From Flavobacteriales bacterium (GTDB lineage Bacteria > Bacteroidota > Bacteroidia > Flavobacteriales_D > Parvicellaceae): DNA of 64,000 bases. The stretch is taken from NCBI GenBank assembly GCA_016780365.1, contig JADHMB010000002.1, forward strand, positions 1-64,000, written 5' to 3'. Position 1 is the first letter of the stretch; the number at the start of each line of letters is the position of its first letter. The notes under the pieces are model-generated. The model saw only the letters and a program-made list of their open reading frames with translations, was not told where the DNA came from and searched no databases. Shown here piece after piece: positions 44,875 to 55,596 of the stretch. Made by a program: the position numbers and the translations under genes.

Positions 44875-46934
44875 TTTTTCAAGAAACCTTTTAACATAAT
44901 TTTAATAATATCTTGAGCAGCTTCAGAAATAACTGTTCCTGGACCAAATACTGCAGCAACTCCCATATCAAAAAGTAATTGGTAATCTTTTTTTGGAACA
45001 ACACCACCAACTATAAGCATAATATCTTCTCTGTTAATTTTTTTCAGTTCTTTTATTAATTCCGGAATTAAGGAAAGATGCCCAGCTGCTAGAGAAGAAA
45101 CTCCAATTATATGAACATCATTTTCAATAGCACTTTTAGCAACTTCTTTAGGTGTTTGAAAAAGAGATCCAATATCTACATCAAAACCAATATCTGCAAA
45201 AGATGTAGCAACAATTTTTGCACCTCTATCGTGACCATCTTGTCCCATTTTAGCAACCATTATTCTAGGTCGTCTTCCAACAACAGATTCGAACTCTTTA
45301 GCGAGTTCTAAAGCTTTTTTATATTTTTCATCTTCCATAATTTCTTTAGAATATACACCAGAAATACTTCTTACTGTAGCTTTGTATCTTCCAAATTCTT
45401 TTTCTAAGGCAGAAGATATTTCCCCTAAAGTTGCTCTTTCTTTGGCAGCTCTTATTGTAATTTCTAGTAAATTTCCAGTGTTGTTTTTTGCAGCTAATGT
45501 TAGTTCCTCTAAAATCCTATTTACTTTTTCTTGATTTCGTTCCGATTTAATTTTAGAAATGCTATTAATTTGATTTTCCTTTACTTTTTTGTTGTCAATT
45601 TCTAAAATATCCACTTGCTGATCATCCAGAGATTTATAGGCATTCAACCCAACTATTATCTCTTTACCAGTATCAATATTTGCCTGTCTTTTTGCAGCTG
45701 CTTCTTCAATTCTCATTTTAGGTAGTCCCATTTCAATAGCTTTGGTCATTCCACCTTGATTTTCCACCTCCTGAATTAAGTCCCATGCTTTATTTGCTAT
45801 ATCATTGGTTAGTTTTTCTATATGGTGAGAACCTCCAAATGGATCAATAGTATTACATATTTTATTTTCATTTTGAATAAAAATTTGAGTGTTTCTTGCA
45901 ATTCTAGCCGCATTTTCACTAGGAAGTGCTATGGCTTCATCTAAAGAGTTAGTATGTAAGGATTGTGTTCCACCTAATACAGCAGCCATTGCCTCAATAT
46001 AGGTTCTAGCAATATTATTGTAAGGATCATTTTCAGATAAACTCCATCCTGAAGTTTGACAATGGGTTCTTAGAGCCATTGATTTCGGATTTTTCGGATT
46101 AAATTTCTTAATAATCTTTGCCCACAACATTCTAGCTGCTCTCATCTTAGCAATTTCTGTAAATTGATTCATTCCAATTCCCCAGAAAAAGGAAAGTCTA
46201 GGGGCAAATTCATCAATATCTAAACCAACTTCAATTCCTTTTTTTACATATTCTAATCCGTTTGCTAAAGTATAGGCCAATTCTATTTCTGCATTTGCAC
46301 CTGCTTCATGCATATGGTAACCAGAAATACTTATAGGATTAAATTTTGGCATATTTTTCGAAGTAAATTTGAATATATCACCTACAATTCTCATACTTTC
46401 TTTAGGTGGGTAGATATAAGTATTTCTAACCATGAACTCTTTTAGAATATCATTTTGAATGGTGCCAGTTAGTTTTTCTAATTCAATATTTTGTTCTATT
46501 GCAGCTACTATATAAAAAGCCATTATTGGAAGTACAGCTCCGTTCATAGTCATGGAAACAGACATTTTATCTAAAGGTATTTTATCAAATAATATTTTCA
46601 TGTCCTCTACAGAATCAATTGCCACACCAGCTTTTCCGACATCTGCAGAAACTCTCTCATGATTAGAATCATATCCTCTATGGGTAGCTAAATCAAATGC
46701 TACTGAAAGTCCTTTCTGACCAGCTTTTAAATTTTTTCTATAAAATAGATTTGATTTTTCTGCAGTTGAAAATCCTGCATACTGTCTTATGGTCCAAGGT
46801 CTTGTTAAATACATGGAAGAATAGGGCCCTTTTAGAAATGGAGCAACTCCAGCTATGAAATTTTCATGTCCAAATGATGTTTCACTTAAATCAGAAATGT
46901 CTAGCTCGATATTTTTATAAGATACTCTCCCCAT
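44871..46934 (-). CDS. mutB: Methylmalonyl-CoA mutase large (catalytic) subunit
   Basis: A 687-residue adenosylcobalamin enzyme that interconverts methylmalonyl-CoA and succinyl-CoA. The substrate barrel has [19 protein letters not shown] (44-62), where RQYAGFS is specific to methylmalonyl-CoA and not isobutyryl-CoA mutase. [20 protein letters not shown] and [13 protein letters not shown] follow. The C-terminal B12 domain (from about 560) has the cobalt-ligand motif [10 protein letters not shown] with His568. It allows use of propionyl-CoA or odd-chain and branched-chain substrates. The small subunit gene is one base upstream. No MeaB chaperone or epimerase gene is in the window. Confidence 0.95.
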   Translation of the reverse strand: MGRVSYKNIELDISDLSETSFGHENFIAGVAPFLKGPYSSMYLTRPWTIRQYAGFSTAEKSNLFYRKNLKAGQKGLSVAFDLATHRGYDSNHERVSADVGKAGVAIDSVEDMKILFDKIPLDKMSVSMTMNGAVLPIMAFYIVAAIEQNIELEKLTGTIQNDILKEFMVRNTYIYPPKESMRIVGDIFKFTSKNMPKFNPISISGYHMHEAGANAEIELAYTLANGLEYVKKGIEVGLDIDEFAPRLSFFWGIGMNQFTEIAKMRAARMLWAKIIKKFNPKNPKSMALRTHCQTSGWSLSENDPYNNIARTYIEAMAAVLGGTQSLHTNSLDEAIALPSENAARIARNTQIFIQNENKICNTIDPFGGSHHIEKLTNDIANKAWDLIQEVENQGGMTKAIEMGLPKMRIEEAAAKRQANIDTGKEIIVGLNAYKSLDDQQVDILEIDNKKVKENQINSISKIKSERNQEKVNRILEELTLAAKNNTGNLLEITIRAAKERATLGEISSALEKEFGRYKATVRSISGVYSKEIMEDEKYKKALELAKEFESVVGRRPRIMVAKMGQDGHDRGAKIVATSFADIGFDVDIGSLFQTPKEVAKSAIENDVHIIGVSSLAAGHLSLIPELIKELKKINREDIMLIVGGVVPKKDYQLLFDMGVAAVFGPGTVISEAAQDIIKIMLKGFLKK

Positions 46935-46935
46935 T

Positions 46936-48072
46936 TCAATTTTTAATAAATTCTTTCAAATTACTATTTTTTAAATTTTTCAGTAATCCACCATTTACTT
47001 CAATTTGTTTTAATATTCTCCATGCTTTGTCGGCCATTTTGAAGGAGATTTGTTCGATTACATGAGCACCTTTAGTAACGTCCTTAAGAATATTAATTTG
47101 ACTTTCTTCATTTAATATTAAAGGAATATTTGCAGCTATTTTCTTCCAATAATTTTCTTTAGAGATTAGCAATGAATCTGAAAGAACAAAAGAATTAGAT
47201 CCTCCAATAAAACTACTCATGGCAGTAGAAGTAATGGATAATATTCTAAAGTCCTCACTTTTGTCTTTTAATATTTCAGGATTCAATGAAGTTTCAACAA
47301 TCAAATTGGCTTTTATACTATGAATTTTTAGAACTTGGTTTATTATGGATTTTACAGCTTTTAGTTTTGAAATATTTTCTAAAAAACTATTGTCTAAGAA
47401 GGATTTAAGAATAATTTTTTTTGGAATTTCTATATTATTTTTTTTATGAATTTCTATAATTTCATTTAAATATGCACCTGTTAATGCAATTTCTGATGAA
47501 TGGTTGTTAAAAGAAAGATGTTTGCTGGATATTTCTAGATAAATACATTTGAAATTTGTATTTAAATTACTTTGAAAATGATGTTGGTAATCTGTGAAAT
47601 CTATAGAATTATCACCTTCATTTAAACTATTTATTATTTTCGTTAGCAAACACATTCTAATAGATCCTTTGAAATTTGGATTAGAATTTATCCAATCTGC
47701 CCAAGAAGATATAGCTTGTTTTGAAGCATTGTGATTTAACATAATATGACTATAAATTATGTCATTCATCACATTTTTAAAAATAGAGTCAGCATAATTA
47801 ATACCATCAATATGAATGCTATTTATTCCATCTTTTAATCGGTTTAATATTTGAGAATTTATGTTTTTTTCTTTCTCGAAATTCCAACTTATCTCTGAAA
47901 GTTTATCTTTTTTATCATTTTTAAGTACGGATATGGCTTTTCTGAAAGTATTGATATTGCCATACTCAGTTTTCCAATGAAAATCTTGAGGAGTTTTATT
48001 GGATGAATCGTCTAAAACTTTCTTAATCCACTGATCTTCACTCGAAGCATTAAATTCTGACCAAAGACTCAT
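46936..48072 (-). CDS. mutA: Methylmalonyl-CoA mutase small subunit
   Basis: A 378-residue non-catalytic partner of MutB. It opens with [16 protein letters not shown] and keeps a mutase-like barrel, including [20 protein letters not shown] and the closing [20 protein letters not shown]. The B12-binding domain found in some small subunits is absent, making it shorter than many relatives. It lies immediately upstream of mutB, and the pair forms the heterodimer. Confidence 0.85.
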   Translation of the reverse strand: MSLWSEFNASSEDQWIKKVLDDSSNKTPQDFHWKTEYGNINTFRKAISVLKNDKKDKLSEISWNFEKEKNINSQILNRLKDGINSIHIDGINYADSIFKNVMNDIIYSHIMLNHNASKQAISSWADWINSNPNFKGSIRMCLLTKIINSLNEGDNSIDFTDYQHHFQSNLNTNFKCIYLEISSKHLSFNNHSSEIALTGAYLNEIIEIHKKNNIEIPKKIILKSFLDNSFLENISKLKAVKSIINQVLKIHSIKANLIVETSLNPEILKDKSEDFRILSITSTAMSSFIGGSNSFVLSDSLLISKENYWKKIAANIPLILNEESQINILKDVTKGAHVIEQISFKMADKAWRILKQIEVNGGLLKNLKNSNLKEFIKN

Positions 48073-48130
48073 TTTTTTAATTTATTGTTTTAAATATACG
48101 GATAGATATTCATTAAGACTTATGAAATAT

Positions 48131-49072
48131 TTAATTTGGTTTTAGTTTGGAGATAATACTATTAATTTCATTAAAGGATTTCGAACTATCCAAGTTTTCT
48201 ATCCATTGGTAGCTTACATCTTTTTTAAACCAAGTCATTTGCCTTTTGGCGTATTTTTTGGTGTTCCTCTTAATTAGATTTATTGCTTCTTCTTTGGTTG
48301 AATCACCATTAAAAAAATTAAATATTTCTTTGTATCCAACTGTGTTTAATGCATTTAATTTTTTCTTATCTCTTAAGTTTTCCACTTCCTGAAATAATCC
48401 ATTATTAACCATATGATCAACTCTTTTTTCAATGTTTTTTTCTAATTGATTTTTATCAATGTGTAATAAAAATTTTAACATCTTAAAAGAACGTATCTTT
48501 TTGGTGGAGGTTAATAAACTAGAGTAGGGTTTAGAAGTGATTATACAAACCTCTAGCGCTCTTATCAAACGTTGAGAATTACTCAAATCCATAATGCTGT
48601 AATGCTTTGGATCTAATATTTTTAAATTTTCTTGTAAATACTCAATTCCATTTTCTTTTAGTTCTAAATTCAAACGATTTCTAACAGCTAAATCTTTAGG
48701 TAAATTATCTAAACCTTTACAAACAGCATCAATATACATACCCGAACCACCTACTAAAAATGCAATTTTTTGTTTTGTGAAGTAATCTTCTAAATGGCTA
48801 ATAATTTCTTTTTCGTAATCTCCAGCAGAATATGCTTCTTCAATGCTCTTGTTATTTATAAAATAGTGAGGAACTTCATTTAATTCATCTAAAGAAGGCT
48901 TTGCTGTTCCAATCGACATTTCTCTATAAAACTGACGACTATCACATGAGAAAATAGAACTATTTTTATTTTTTGCCAATTCAATTGACAACTTGGTTTT
49001 ACCCACAGCTGTAGGTCCTGCTAGAACAATTAATAAAGGTTTTTCTTTTTCTGAATTCAAAGTAATTAACAA
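48131..49072 (-). CDS. miaA: tRNA dimethylallyltransferase
   Basis: A 313-residue prenyltransferase that adds dimethylallyl to A37 of tRNAs reading UNN codons. Motifs: P-loop AGPTAVGKTKL (18-28), SIFSCDSRQFYREMSIGTAKP with the catalytic Asp, GGSGMYIDAV, and RNTKKYAKRQMTWFKKD. The start is TTG 49072, as no ATG lies upstream of the P-loop. It diverges from guaA. Confidence 0.94.
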   Translation of the reverse strand: MLITLNSEKEKPLLIVLAGPTAVGKTKLSIELAKNKNSSIFSCDSRQFYREMSIGTAKPSLDELNEVPHYFINNKSIEEAYSAGDYEKEIISHLEDYFTKQKIAFLVGGSGMYIDAVCKGLDNLPKDLAVRNRLNLELKENGIEYLQENLKILDPKHYSIMDLSNSQRLIRALEVCIITSKPYSSLLTSTKKIRSFKMLKFLLHIDKNQLEKNIEKRVDHMVNNGLFQEVENLRDKKKLNALNTVGYKEIFNFFNGDSTKEEAINLIKRNTKKYAKRQMTWFKKDVSYQWIENLDSSKSFNEINSIISKLKPN

Positions 49073-49123
49073 AAATAGTTCAACAAATTTTCAAAGTATT
49101 CAGTAAGATTTCAAAGGGATGAT

Positions 49124-49131
49124 TAAATTTG
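49124..49131 (+). promoter_or_regulatory. -7-like box of guaA (TAAATTTG), near-leaderless
   Basis: TAAATTTG ends three bases before the guaA ATG (49135). If used, the transcript would lack a leader. No TTG is found at the standard -33 position, so the call rests on one element. Confidence 0.3.
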
Positions 49132-49134
49132 TGT

Positions 49135-50661
49135 ATGAGTAAAAACTTGCTGATACTTGATTTTGGTTCTCAATATACACAATTGATTGCTAGAAGAGTT
49201 AGAGAACTTAATGTATATTGTGAAATCCATCCCTACAATAAGATTCCAGATAATTTTAATTTTAGTGCTGTTATTCTTTCTGGAAGTCCATGTTCAGTGA
49301 ATCAAAACGATGCTCCTCACCCTAAATTAGAATCTTTCAATGAAACAATGCCCATATTAGGTATTTGTTACGGTGCGCAATATCTAGTTAAACATTTTGG
49401 AGGAGTTGTGGAAAGTTCCAATAAAAGAGAATACGGAAGAGCCAATCTTTCTTTTTTTGATATTAAAAACCCATTGTTTGATAATGTAAAATCTAATTCT
49501 CAAGTTTGGATGTCTCACGGGGATACAATTAAAAATTTGCCTTCAAATTTTAATAAAATTGCATCTACCACTGATATTGAAAATGCAGCTTTTTATATTA
49601 ATGAAAGTAATATTTATGGTCTTCAATTTCATCCTGAAGTATTTCATAGTACAGACGGTTTACAAATCATAAATAACTTCGTTGTTAATATTTCTCATTG
49701 TTCAACAGATTGGACACCAGATTCATTTGTGGATTCTTCCATTTCAAATATTAAAAATCAAGTTGGTCATCAAAAAGTTGTACTAGGTTTATCTGGAGGA
49801 GTAGATTCTAGTGTTGCTGCTTTGCTTTTACATAAGGCAATAGGAGATAATTTACACTGTATTTTTGTAGATAATGGTTTGCTAAGAAAAAATGAATTTG
49901 AAGATGTTTTAAAACAGTACGAATCTTTAGGATTAAATATCAAAGGAGTGGATGCAAAAGAAGAGTTTTACAAATCTTTATCTGGTATTTCAGATCCTGA
50001 ACTAAAAAGAAAAGCAATTGGCAAAACATTTATCGATGTTTTTGATAGAGAAGCCAATAGTATTAAAGATGTAGATTGGTTGGCTCAAGGAACAATTTAT
50101 CCAGATATCATAGAATCAGTTTCTGTTAATGGACCTTCAGTTACCATAAAATCTCATCATAATGTTGGAGGGTTGCCAGATTATATGAAATTAAAAATAA
50201 TTGAGCCTTTAAAATCCTTATTTAAAGACGAGGTTAGAAGAGTAGGAGCTTCTCTTGAATTACCAAAACAAATTTTAAATAGACATCCTTTTCCAGGTCC
50301 TGGGTTAGGCATAAGAATTCTAGGAGAGATAACAGAAAGTAAAATAAAAATTCTTCAAGAAGTCGATCATATATTTATTAATGGTTTAAAAGAATTTAAA
50401 CTTTACGATGATGTATGGCAAGCAGGAGCAATTTTTCTTCCTGTTCAATCTGTTGGAGTAATGGGTGATGAAAGAACTTATGAGAATGCTGTAGCTCTTA
50501 GAGCTGTTTCTTCTAGCGATGGGATGACTGCAGATTGGTGTCATTTGCCTCATGAGTTTTTAGCCAAAATTTCCAATAGAATAATCAACAATGTAAAAGG
50601 AATAAATAGAGTAACTTACGATATAAGTTCCAAACCACCTGCTACCATTGAATGGGAATAA
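49135..50661 (+). CDS. guaA: GMP synthase (glutamine-hydrolysing)
   Basis: A 508-residue enzyme that aminates XMP to GMP. The N-terminal glutamine amidotransferase has the nucleophile Cys78 in GICYGAQYL and the His/Glu pair in [10 protein letters not shown]. The ATP-pyrophosphatase domain has [19 protein letters not shown]. The C-terminal dimerisation domain has [16 protein letters not shown] and the end KPPATIEWE. The start is ATG 49135; an in-frame TTG two codons earlier is ignored. Its end overlaps the LysM gene by ten bases. Confidence 0.96.
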   Translation: MSKNLLILDFGSQYTQLIARRVRELNVYCEIHPYNKIPDNFNFSAVILSGSPCSVNQNDAPHPKLESFNETMPILGICYGAQYLVKHFGGVVESSNKREYGRANLSFFDIKNPLFDNVKSNSQVWMSHGDTIKNLPSNFNKIASTTDIENAAFYINESNIYGLQFHPEVFHSTDGLQIINNFVVNISHCSTDWTPDSFVDSSISNIKNQVGHQKVVLGLSGGVDSSVAALLLHKAIGDNLHCIFVDNGLLRKNEFEDVLKQYESLGLNIKGVDAKEEFYKSLSGISDPELKRKAIGKTFIDVFDREANSIKDVDWLAQGTIYPDIIESVSVNGPSVTIKSHHNVGGLPDYMKLKIIEPLKSLFKDEVRRVGASLELPKQILNRHPFPGPGLGIRILGEITESKIKILQEVDHIFINGLKEFKLYDDVWQAGAIFLPVQSVGVMGDERTYENAVALRAVSSSDGMTADWCHLPHEFLAKISNRIINNVKGINRVTYDISSKPPATIEWE

Positions 50662-52499
50662 AAAATTTAACATATAGCTTCTTATCATTTTTCTTAGTGG
50701 TATTTTTTGTAACTAATCTAATTGCCCAAGACAAACCAAATGCAAAATTTACTTATCATACAGTTTCTAAAGGGGAAACAAGCTATGGAATTGCTAAAAA
50801 ATATCAAATTGATTTAAATGAATTTTTCAACTATAACCCAAGTGCATCCAATGGTTTGTCAAAAGGAGATACCTTAAAAATTCCTATTAAAACATTTGTC
50901 AATCAAACAATAGATAATGAAATTGATTCTTCTATAAAAATACACAAGGTGTTGCCAGGAGAAACTCTTTGGTCAATTGCTAAAGTATATGGAATAAGAT
51001 TACCAACTATTAAAGCTTACAATAAATTATCAACCAATGAATTGTCAGAATCTCAATTGTTGTTAATTCCCAATATTCAATCCGATACAAGTAATATGGT
51101 CCAACCACTATTTAAACATGTAGATCATCCAATGCTTAAAAAGTGTGATACTCTAATTATTCATAAAGTAAAAAAGAAAGAAACTTTATACTCGATTTCA
51201 AAAAAATACTCTGTTGGTTTAGACCAGATAATTAAAAACAATCCTATTTTAAATGAATTTGGACTTAAAAAAGACCAAGAACTGAAAATAATTTTAAGAA
51301 TTAAAGACTGTATAGAGGATTCTGTAGAAAATAAAAATGATTCTCTAGACCTCTTTCTGGGTAGTATTTATGATCAAAAAACATTAAGAATTTCTTTAGT
51401 ATTACCATTTTTCACTAATAAATCTGATTCAATTATTGTAAACTGCCCTGAAAACACGAACTGCACCATAGATAAAATATCTGAAAATTCTTTTCAAATT
51501 TATAATGGAGTTAAAATTGCCCTTCGTGATCTAAAAGAATTGGGATACAATCTTGAATTAAATGTATTTGACAGTAAGTACGACACCAATACTATTAAAG
51601 AAATATTTCAAGACACTTTATTTAAATCCTCTAATTTAATAATAGGTCCCTTATATTCTAAAAATATTAAAATGATGAGAGTATTTTCCAAGAATTCTCA
51701 TATTCCTATGATATCTCCCTATAATATTCCTAGTCAAGCACTTTTTAATTATCCTGATTTATTTAAAATACAACCTTCAAGATCTACACAGTCTAAAGAG
51801 ATGGCAATATATATTAAGAATTCTAAAGATGACTACAACATATTATTATTAAGTGATGTAGAAGACAATAAAAGTAAGGTTTATGGCAATATTTTTTCAG
51901 ATGCTTTCAATGATACTATTTATCTAATAAAAGATTCTTTAAAGGAAGTAGATTCAATTTTACCAACCTTACTCAAAAGGGGAGATGACTGGAGTCATTT
52001 ATTGGATAAATTGTCTAAGAAAAAAAGCAATTTAATTATAATAACTTCCAATCAAGTTCCATTTTTAACCTATGCATTTAATAAAATTATAGAATTTTCT
52101 AATTCTCAAGAGCATTATAAATCTGATTTTGAAATTTTTGGTTTTGAAGATATATATAGGATTAAGACTATTGATGTTATTTATAAAAATAAGTTTAATT
52201 TACATTTTGTTTCTAAAGGAATACCAGATCTTAACTCAAATAGAATAGCAGAATTTAAAGATAAATACCGGGATTTTTTATCTGCAGAGCCCACCAAATA
52301 TTCTTACTTGGGATACGATATTGTAAAATCTATTTTCATGAAAATTTACCCAGATAAATTAAATTCTGAAAGTTATTACCAAGGATTGCTTAACGATGTG
52401 TTTTACAATAGAATTGATTTGGGTAGCGGTTCTGAAAATAGCCTAGTTAATTTTTACAGGATAGAAGATTATAACTTAATTCAAATTCCTCAAGATTGA
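50652..52499 (+). CDS. Triple-LysM protein with type 1 periplasmic-binding domain
   Basis: A 615-residue exported protein. After a signal peptide (about 1-25) come three LysM units: [18 protein letters not shown] (about 35-80), [18 protein letters not shown] (about 98-142) and [18 protein letters not shown] (about 170-215). The rest resembles a type 1 periplasmic-binding fold ([44 protein letters not shown]). LysM binds peptidoglycan, so the protein may sense or locate wall synthesis, as LpoA does for a penicillin-binding protein. It overlaps guaA upstream and mltG downstream. Confidence 0.85.
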   Translation: MGIKNLTYSFLSFFLVVFFVTNLIAQDKPNAKFTYHTVSKGETSYGIAKKYQIDLNEFFNYNPSASNGLSKGDTLKIPIKTFVNQTIDNEIDSSIKIHKVLPGETLWSIAKVYGIRLPTIKAYNKLSTNELSESQLLLIPNIQSDTSNMVQPLFKHVDHPMLKKCDTLIIHKVKKKETLYSISKKYSVGLDQIIKNNPILNEFGLKKDQELKIILRIKDCIEDSVENKNDSLDLFLGSIYDQKTLRISLVLPFFTNKSDSIIVNCPENTNCTIDKISENSFQIYNGVKIALRDLKELGYNLELNVFDSKYDTNTIKEIFQDTLFKSSNLIIGPLYSKNIKMMRVFSKNSHIPMISPYNIPSQALFNYPDLFKIQPSRSTQSKEMAIYIKNSKDDYNILLLSDVEDNKSKVYGNIFSDAFNDTIYLIKDSLKEVDSILPTLLKRGDDWSHLLDKLSKKKSNLIIITSNQVPFLTYAFNKIIEFSNSQEHYKSDFEIFGFEDIYRIKTIDVIYKNKFNLHFVSKGIPDLNSNRIAEFKDKYRDFLSAEPTKYSYLGYDIVKSIFMKIYPDKLNSESYYQGLLNDVFYNRIDLGSGSENSLVNFYRIEDYNLIQIPQD

Positions 52500-53539
52500 A
52501 GAAATTATTATACATTCTAGCAATTTCATTTCTTGTTTTGGTGGTCTATTTAATTTTTCCATTTTTTAATCTTTTTATCAACAAAGAAAAAAAAGAGATA
52601 CTTTCTGATACCAATAAAGTTATTTTAAAAATTCAAGAAGATTTATCCTTCTCTGAAATTGGAGATTATTTAGTTAGCAAAGATCTTTTATTAAGTTCCA
52701 AAACAATCAACCAACTTATTGAGTTTAAAAACTTGGAAAATAATATACTTAAAAAGGGCAAATATACAATTCAAACAAAATGGTCTACTAATAAATTAGT
52801 CAATCAGCTATTTTTAATGAGGAATCAAAATGTTATTGATTTATACATTCCCTCTGTTAGAAATCTTGAAATATTGTGTGGCAGACTTTCTTCCCAATTA
52901 GAATTAGATTCGGCTAAACTATTGCATCTTTTTTATGATGAAAATATTCAAGAAAAATTTGGATTTAATTCTTATACTTTCTCTTCTATGGTAATTCCTA
53001 ATACCTATGAAGTATTCACAAATATTTCGGAGAATAAGTTAATTGATTTTATTGCAAGTAAATACAAAATTTTTTGGAATTCAAAAAGAATGGATAAAGC
53101 AAACGCATTAGGTTACAATCAATCTGAAATTACTACTCTTGCATCTATTGTTCAAATGGAACAACAGATAAAATTTGACGAACATTCTAAGATTGCTGGC
53201 CTTTATATAAATAGACTTAAAAGTAATATGAAACTACAAGCAGATCCAACTGTTAAGTTTGCTTTAAAAATGCCCAATTTAAGAAGATTGTATTACAAAC
53301 ATTTGGAAGTAGATTCTCCTTACAATACCTATAAATACAAGGGTTTGCCTCCGGGGCCAATATGTATTGTAGACCCTAGGGTAATTGATGCAGTTTTAAA
53401 CTATTCTAAACACGATTATATTTTCATGTGTGCCAAACCATCTTATTCTGGATATCATAATTTTTCATCAACCAACAAAGAGCATGAAAAATATAAAAAG
53501 ATGTATACTACTTGGTTGTCTTTAGAGAAAATCAATTAA
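52496..53539 (+). CDS. mltG: Endolytic transglycosylase MltG
   Basis: A 347-residue bitopic protein (helix about 4-22) of the YceG/MltG family, which cuts nascent glycan strands and helps end their polymerisation. Characteristic are ILKIQEDLSFSEIGDYLVSK, VIPNTYEVFTN, the active-site region TLASIVQMEQQIKFDEHSKI, INRLKSNMKLQADPTVKFAL and YNTYKYKGLPPGPICIVDP. The TTG start overlaps the stop of the LysM gene. Its last eight bases overlap menA on the other strand. Confidence 0.92.
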   Translation: MKKLLYILAISFLVLVVYLIFPFFNLFINKEKKEILSDTNKVILKIQEDLSFSEIGDYLVSKDLLLSSKTINQLIEFKNLENNILKKGKYTIQTKWSTNKLVNQLFLMRNQNVIDLYIPSVRNLEILCGRLSSQLELDSAKLLHLFYDENIQEKFGFNSYTFSSMVIPNTYEVFTNISENKLIDFIASKYKIFWNSKRMDKANALGYNQSEITTLASIVQMEQQIKFDEHSKIAGLYINRLKSNMKLQADPTVKFALKMPNLRRLYYKHLEVDSPYNTYKYKGLPPGPICIVDPRVIDAVLNYSKHDYIFMCAKPSYSGYHNFSSTNKEHEKYKKMYTTWLSLEKIN

Positions 53540-54431
53540 TTAAAAGACCTACTATAAGACTAATAAAGCTACATCCAAAGCAGCTAATTGCAATTACTTT
53601 GAGTTGACTGTCCAGTAATTTCATGTCTTGATATTTGTTCAATAGTTTTAGATGTCTCACTACAAAAAATAAAGGAATCATAGAAGATAGGTAGTAATAA
53701 TTATTGGTAAAAAGAACAATTGTAATAAGTGAACTAATTGCTATAAATAGTAATAAGAAATGATATTTTTTAGATTTATTTATTCCCATTTTTACAACTA
53801 ATGTTATTTTATTATTTTTTTTATCATTTTCATAATCTCTCATGTTGTTTAGATTCAGAACTCCACAACTCATGAGTCCAGTAAATAATGCGCCAGGAAC
53901 AGTTATCCAGTGAAAGTTTTTAGTAAATAAATAATAACTTCCAATTACTCCTACCATTCCAAAGAAAATAAAAACCGATAAATCTCCATAAGCTTTATAA
54001 CCATAAGCAGATTTACCAACAGTATATTTTATAGCAGCTATAATAGAGCCGATTCCAAGAAATAGAAAGATTAATATTTTAAATATGTCTTTATGAAATA
54101 CACTAAAAATTAGATAAAGCCCAACTGTTAAAGTAAGGATACTTATAATCACAATTGCCAACTTCATTTGGGATTTAGAGATTTTTCCAGATTGTACCAT
54201 TCTCTGTTCTCCAGTTCTGTTTTTGTCTGCTCCTTTTATCGCATCTCCATAATCATTGGCAAAATTGGATAATATTTGAAGTAATAGAGTAGTAGTAAGG
54301 GTGAGAAAAAGCACTTTAAAGGAAAGTTCTATATGATTTATTATCACTAATGAAGAAGACAATAGAATACAAGAAAATGCTAAAGGGAGTGTTCTTAGTC
54401 TAGCTGCTTTAATCCAATATTTAATTTTCAC
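53532..54431 (-). CDS. menA: 1,4-dihydroxy-2-naphthoate polyprenyltransferase
   Basis: A 299-residue UbiA-family membrane enzyme that prenylates dihydroxynaphthoate in menaquinone synthesis. The first Asp-rich motif is in NFANDYGDAIKGADKNRTGE and the second in LNLNNMRDYENDKKNN. YWIKAARLRTLPLAFSCILL is the typical start; initiation is from GTG 54431. About eight helices are visible. It lies 12 bases after the small envelope-stress operon, which may be accidental packing. Confidence 0.92.
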   Translation of the reverse strand: MKIKYWIKAARLRTLPLAFSCILLSSSLVIINHIELSFKVLFLTLTTTLLLQILSNFANDYGDAIKGADKNRTGEQRMVQSGKISKSQMKLAIVIISILTLTVGLYLIFSVFHKDIFKILIFLFLGIGSIIAAIKYTVGKSAYGYKAYGDLSVFIFFGMVGVIGSYYLFTKNFHWITVPGALFTGLMSCGVLNLNNMRDYENDKKNNKITLVVKMGINKSKKYHFLLLFIAISSLITIVLFTNNYYYLSSMIPLFFVVRHLKLLNKYQDMKLLDSQLKVIAISCFGCSFISLIVGLLIN

Positions 54432-54443
54432 ATCCTAAAAATA

Positions 54444-54923
54444 TTATCTTTTTCTTTCTCCTGGGTTATTGTGTTGCTTTTTTCTTTCTAATTGTATTTT
54501 TTTAAATTCTTTACCTGCTTGATAATACTTTGCTAGTTTTTGAATAGGAATTACTTCTTTAAATTTTTCATGGTATTTAACTAAAATATCTACTTTTTCT
54601 TTGCCCATTTGTATTTTAGCATCCATCATTTTTTCTAATTCTTCATCCGAAAAGTCTTCTATTTTTTTATCCTTTAAAATCATTCTACCATGCGCATTTT
54701 TATCTTTCAGATTTTTTAACTCATTTTCCATCTCATTTAATACAGGCCAAAACACTCTAGACTCTTCTGTATTTAAATTCATTTTTGAAGTAAAAAATGC
54801 AATTTTAAGAGCCTCTCTATTTTCTTTTTTTTGATTTAAATCATTTTGAGCTAATATAAAAGTGGAGGATAGAAATATAATTAGTAAAATACTCAGTTTT
54901 TTAATTTCATTAAATTTTTTCAT
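54444..54923 (-). CDS. Periplasmic Spy/CpxP-like helical protein of the sigma operon
   Basis: A 159-residue exported protein (signal peptide about 1-25, ending FILAQN). The mature part is helical and charged: IAFFTSKMNLNTEESRVFWP, MENELKNLKDKN, EELEKMMDAKIQMGKEKVDI and KLAKYYQAGKEFKKI. The early helix with a [TS]-x-x-[QE]-x-x-x-FWP-like pattern recurs in Bacteroidota sigma-factor operons and resembles Spy/CpxP sensors. It is the last of four consecutive genes starting with the ECF sigma factor. Chaperone or sensor function is an inference. Confidence 0.7.
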   Translation of the reverse strand: MKKFNEIKKLSILLIIFLSSTFILAQNDLNQKKENREALKIAFFTSKMNLNTEESRVFWPVLNEMENELKNLKDKNAHGRMILKDKKIEDFSDEELEKMMDAKIQMGKEKVDILVKYHEKFKEVIPIQKLAKYYQAGKEFKKIQLERKKQHNNPGERKR

Positions 54924-54940
54924 GTTTATTTTTTTTGTGT

Positions 54941-55327
54941 TTATAAATCAATTTCAATTTCTAAATAATCATCTATATTTTCATCAATATTTAAATGATT
55001 AAAGTCTTCATCATTAATGAATGTGTAAAATATTTCGTTTTCTATAGCTAAATATTCATCAATGGATTCATTTAATTGAACATAGTTAATATTTTCATTT
55101 TTGTCTGGTGAATTTAATAAGAAGTAGAATCCTATTAATAGTAAAAACATTGCAGCTGCTTTAAATAATTGATTAAATAAAGCAATTTTTGATTTTTTTG
55201 ATTCTAAACTATTTATTCGGTTTTCAATCTGTTGGTTGAGTTCGTTAAAATAGTATTCAGGTATATTATAAATAGATTTTAAATACTTCCCTTTATTTTT
55301 TTTAAATATTTCCATGTCATTAAACAT
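54941..55327 (-). CDS. Putative anti-sigma-like membrane protein with acidic repeats
   Basis: A 128-residue bitopic protein: cytoplasmic part (1-53), helix (about 54-71; LFKAAAMFLLLIGFYFLL) and an acidic periplasmic tail. The tail holds two similar units, ESIDEYLAIE (87-96) and ENIDDYLEIE (116-125). The position after the sigma gene and the topology suggest an anti-sigma factor, but no zinc-anti-sigma HxxxCxxC motif is present. The role is inferred from context only. Confidence 0.6.
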   Translation of the reverse strand: MFNDMEIFKKNKGKYLKSIYNIPEYYFNELNQQIENRINSLESKKSKIALFNQLFKAAAMFLLLIGFYFLLNSPDKNENINYVQLNESIDEYLAIENEIFYTFINDEDFNHLNIDENIDDYLEIEIDL

Positions 55328-55356
55328 TGTTATTATTATTAATTTTTTATTAGCTT

Positions 55357-55563
55357 TTACTTAAATTCACTAATTATCTTACTTACTTCAAAAGTATCGG
55401 GGAAGGATTTACTAATTGTAGGACTGTTTAATAACTTAAGTTCGTACTTAATTAAGGCATTTTCATCTAATTTATTAATCTTGTCTTCAATTTCTTTTCT
55501 TTTTTCAAGAAGTTTTATTACTTCATTATTCTTAGTTATTTTAGTATAGTCTATTTTTCTCAT
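55357..55563 (-). CDS. Small coiled protein of the sigma operon
   Basis: A 68-residue charged helical protein (KLLEKRKEIEDKINKLDENA) without signal peptide or known motif. It sits between the sigma factor gene (33 bases upstream) and the anti-sigma-like gene (29 bases downstream). The constant position in the operon supports a regulatory or structural part in the same response. Confidence 0.6.
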   Translation of the reverse strand: MRKIDYTKITKNNEVIKLLEKRKEIEDKINKLDENALIKYELKLLNSPTISKSFPDTFEVSKIISEFK

Positions 55564-55596
55564 TATAGTAATTGGATTAAAAATTATTAAAAAGGT

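Noticed and set aside
53120..53190. Gln in place of Glu in the MltG active-site segment (IVQMEQ versus E. coli IVEKET)
   Set aside because: The second Glu is kept and the Gln seems common in Bacteroidota MltG, so loss of activity is not supported.
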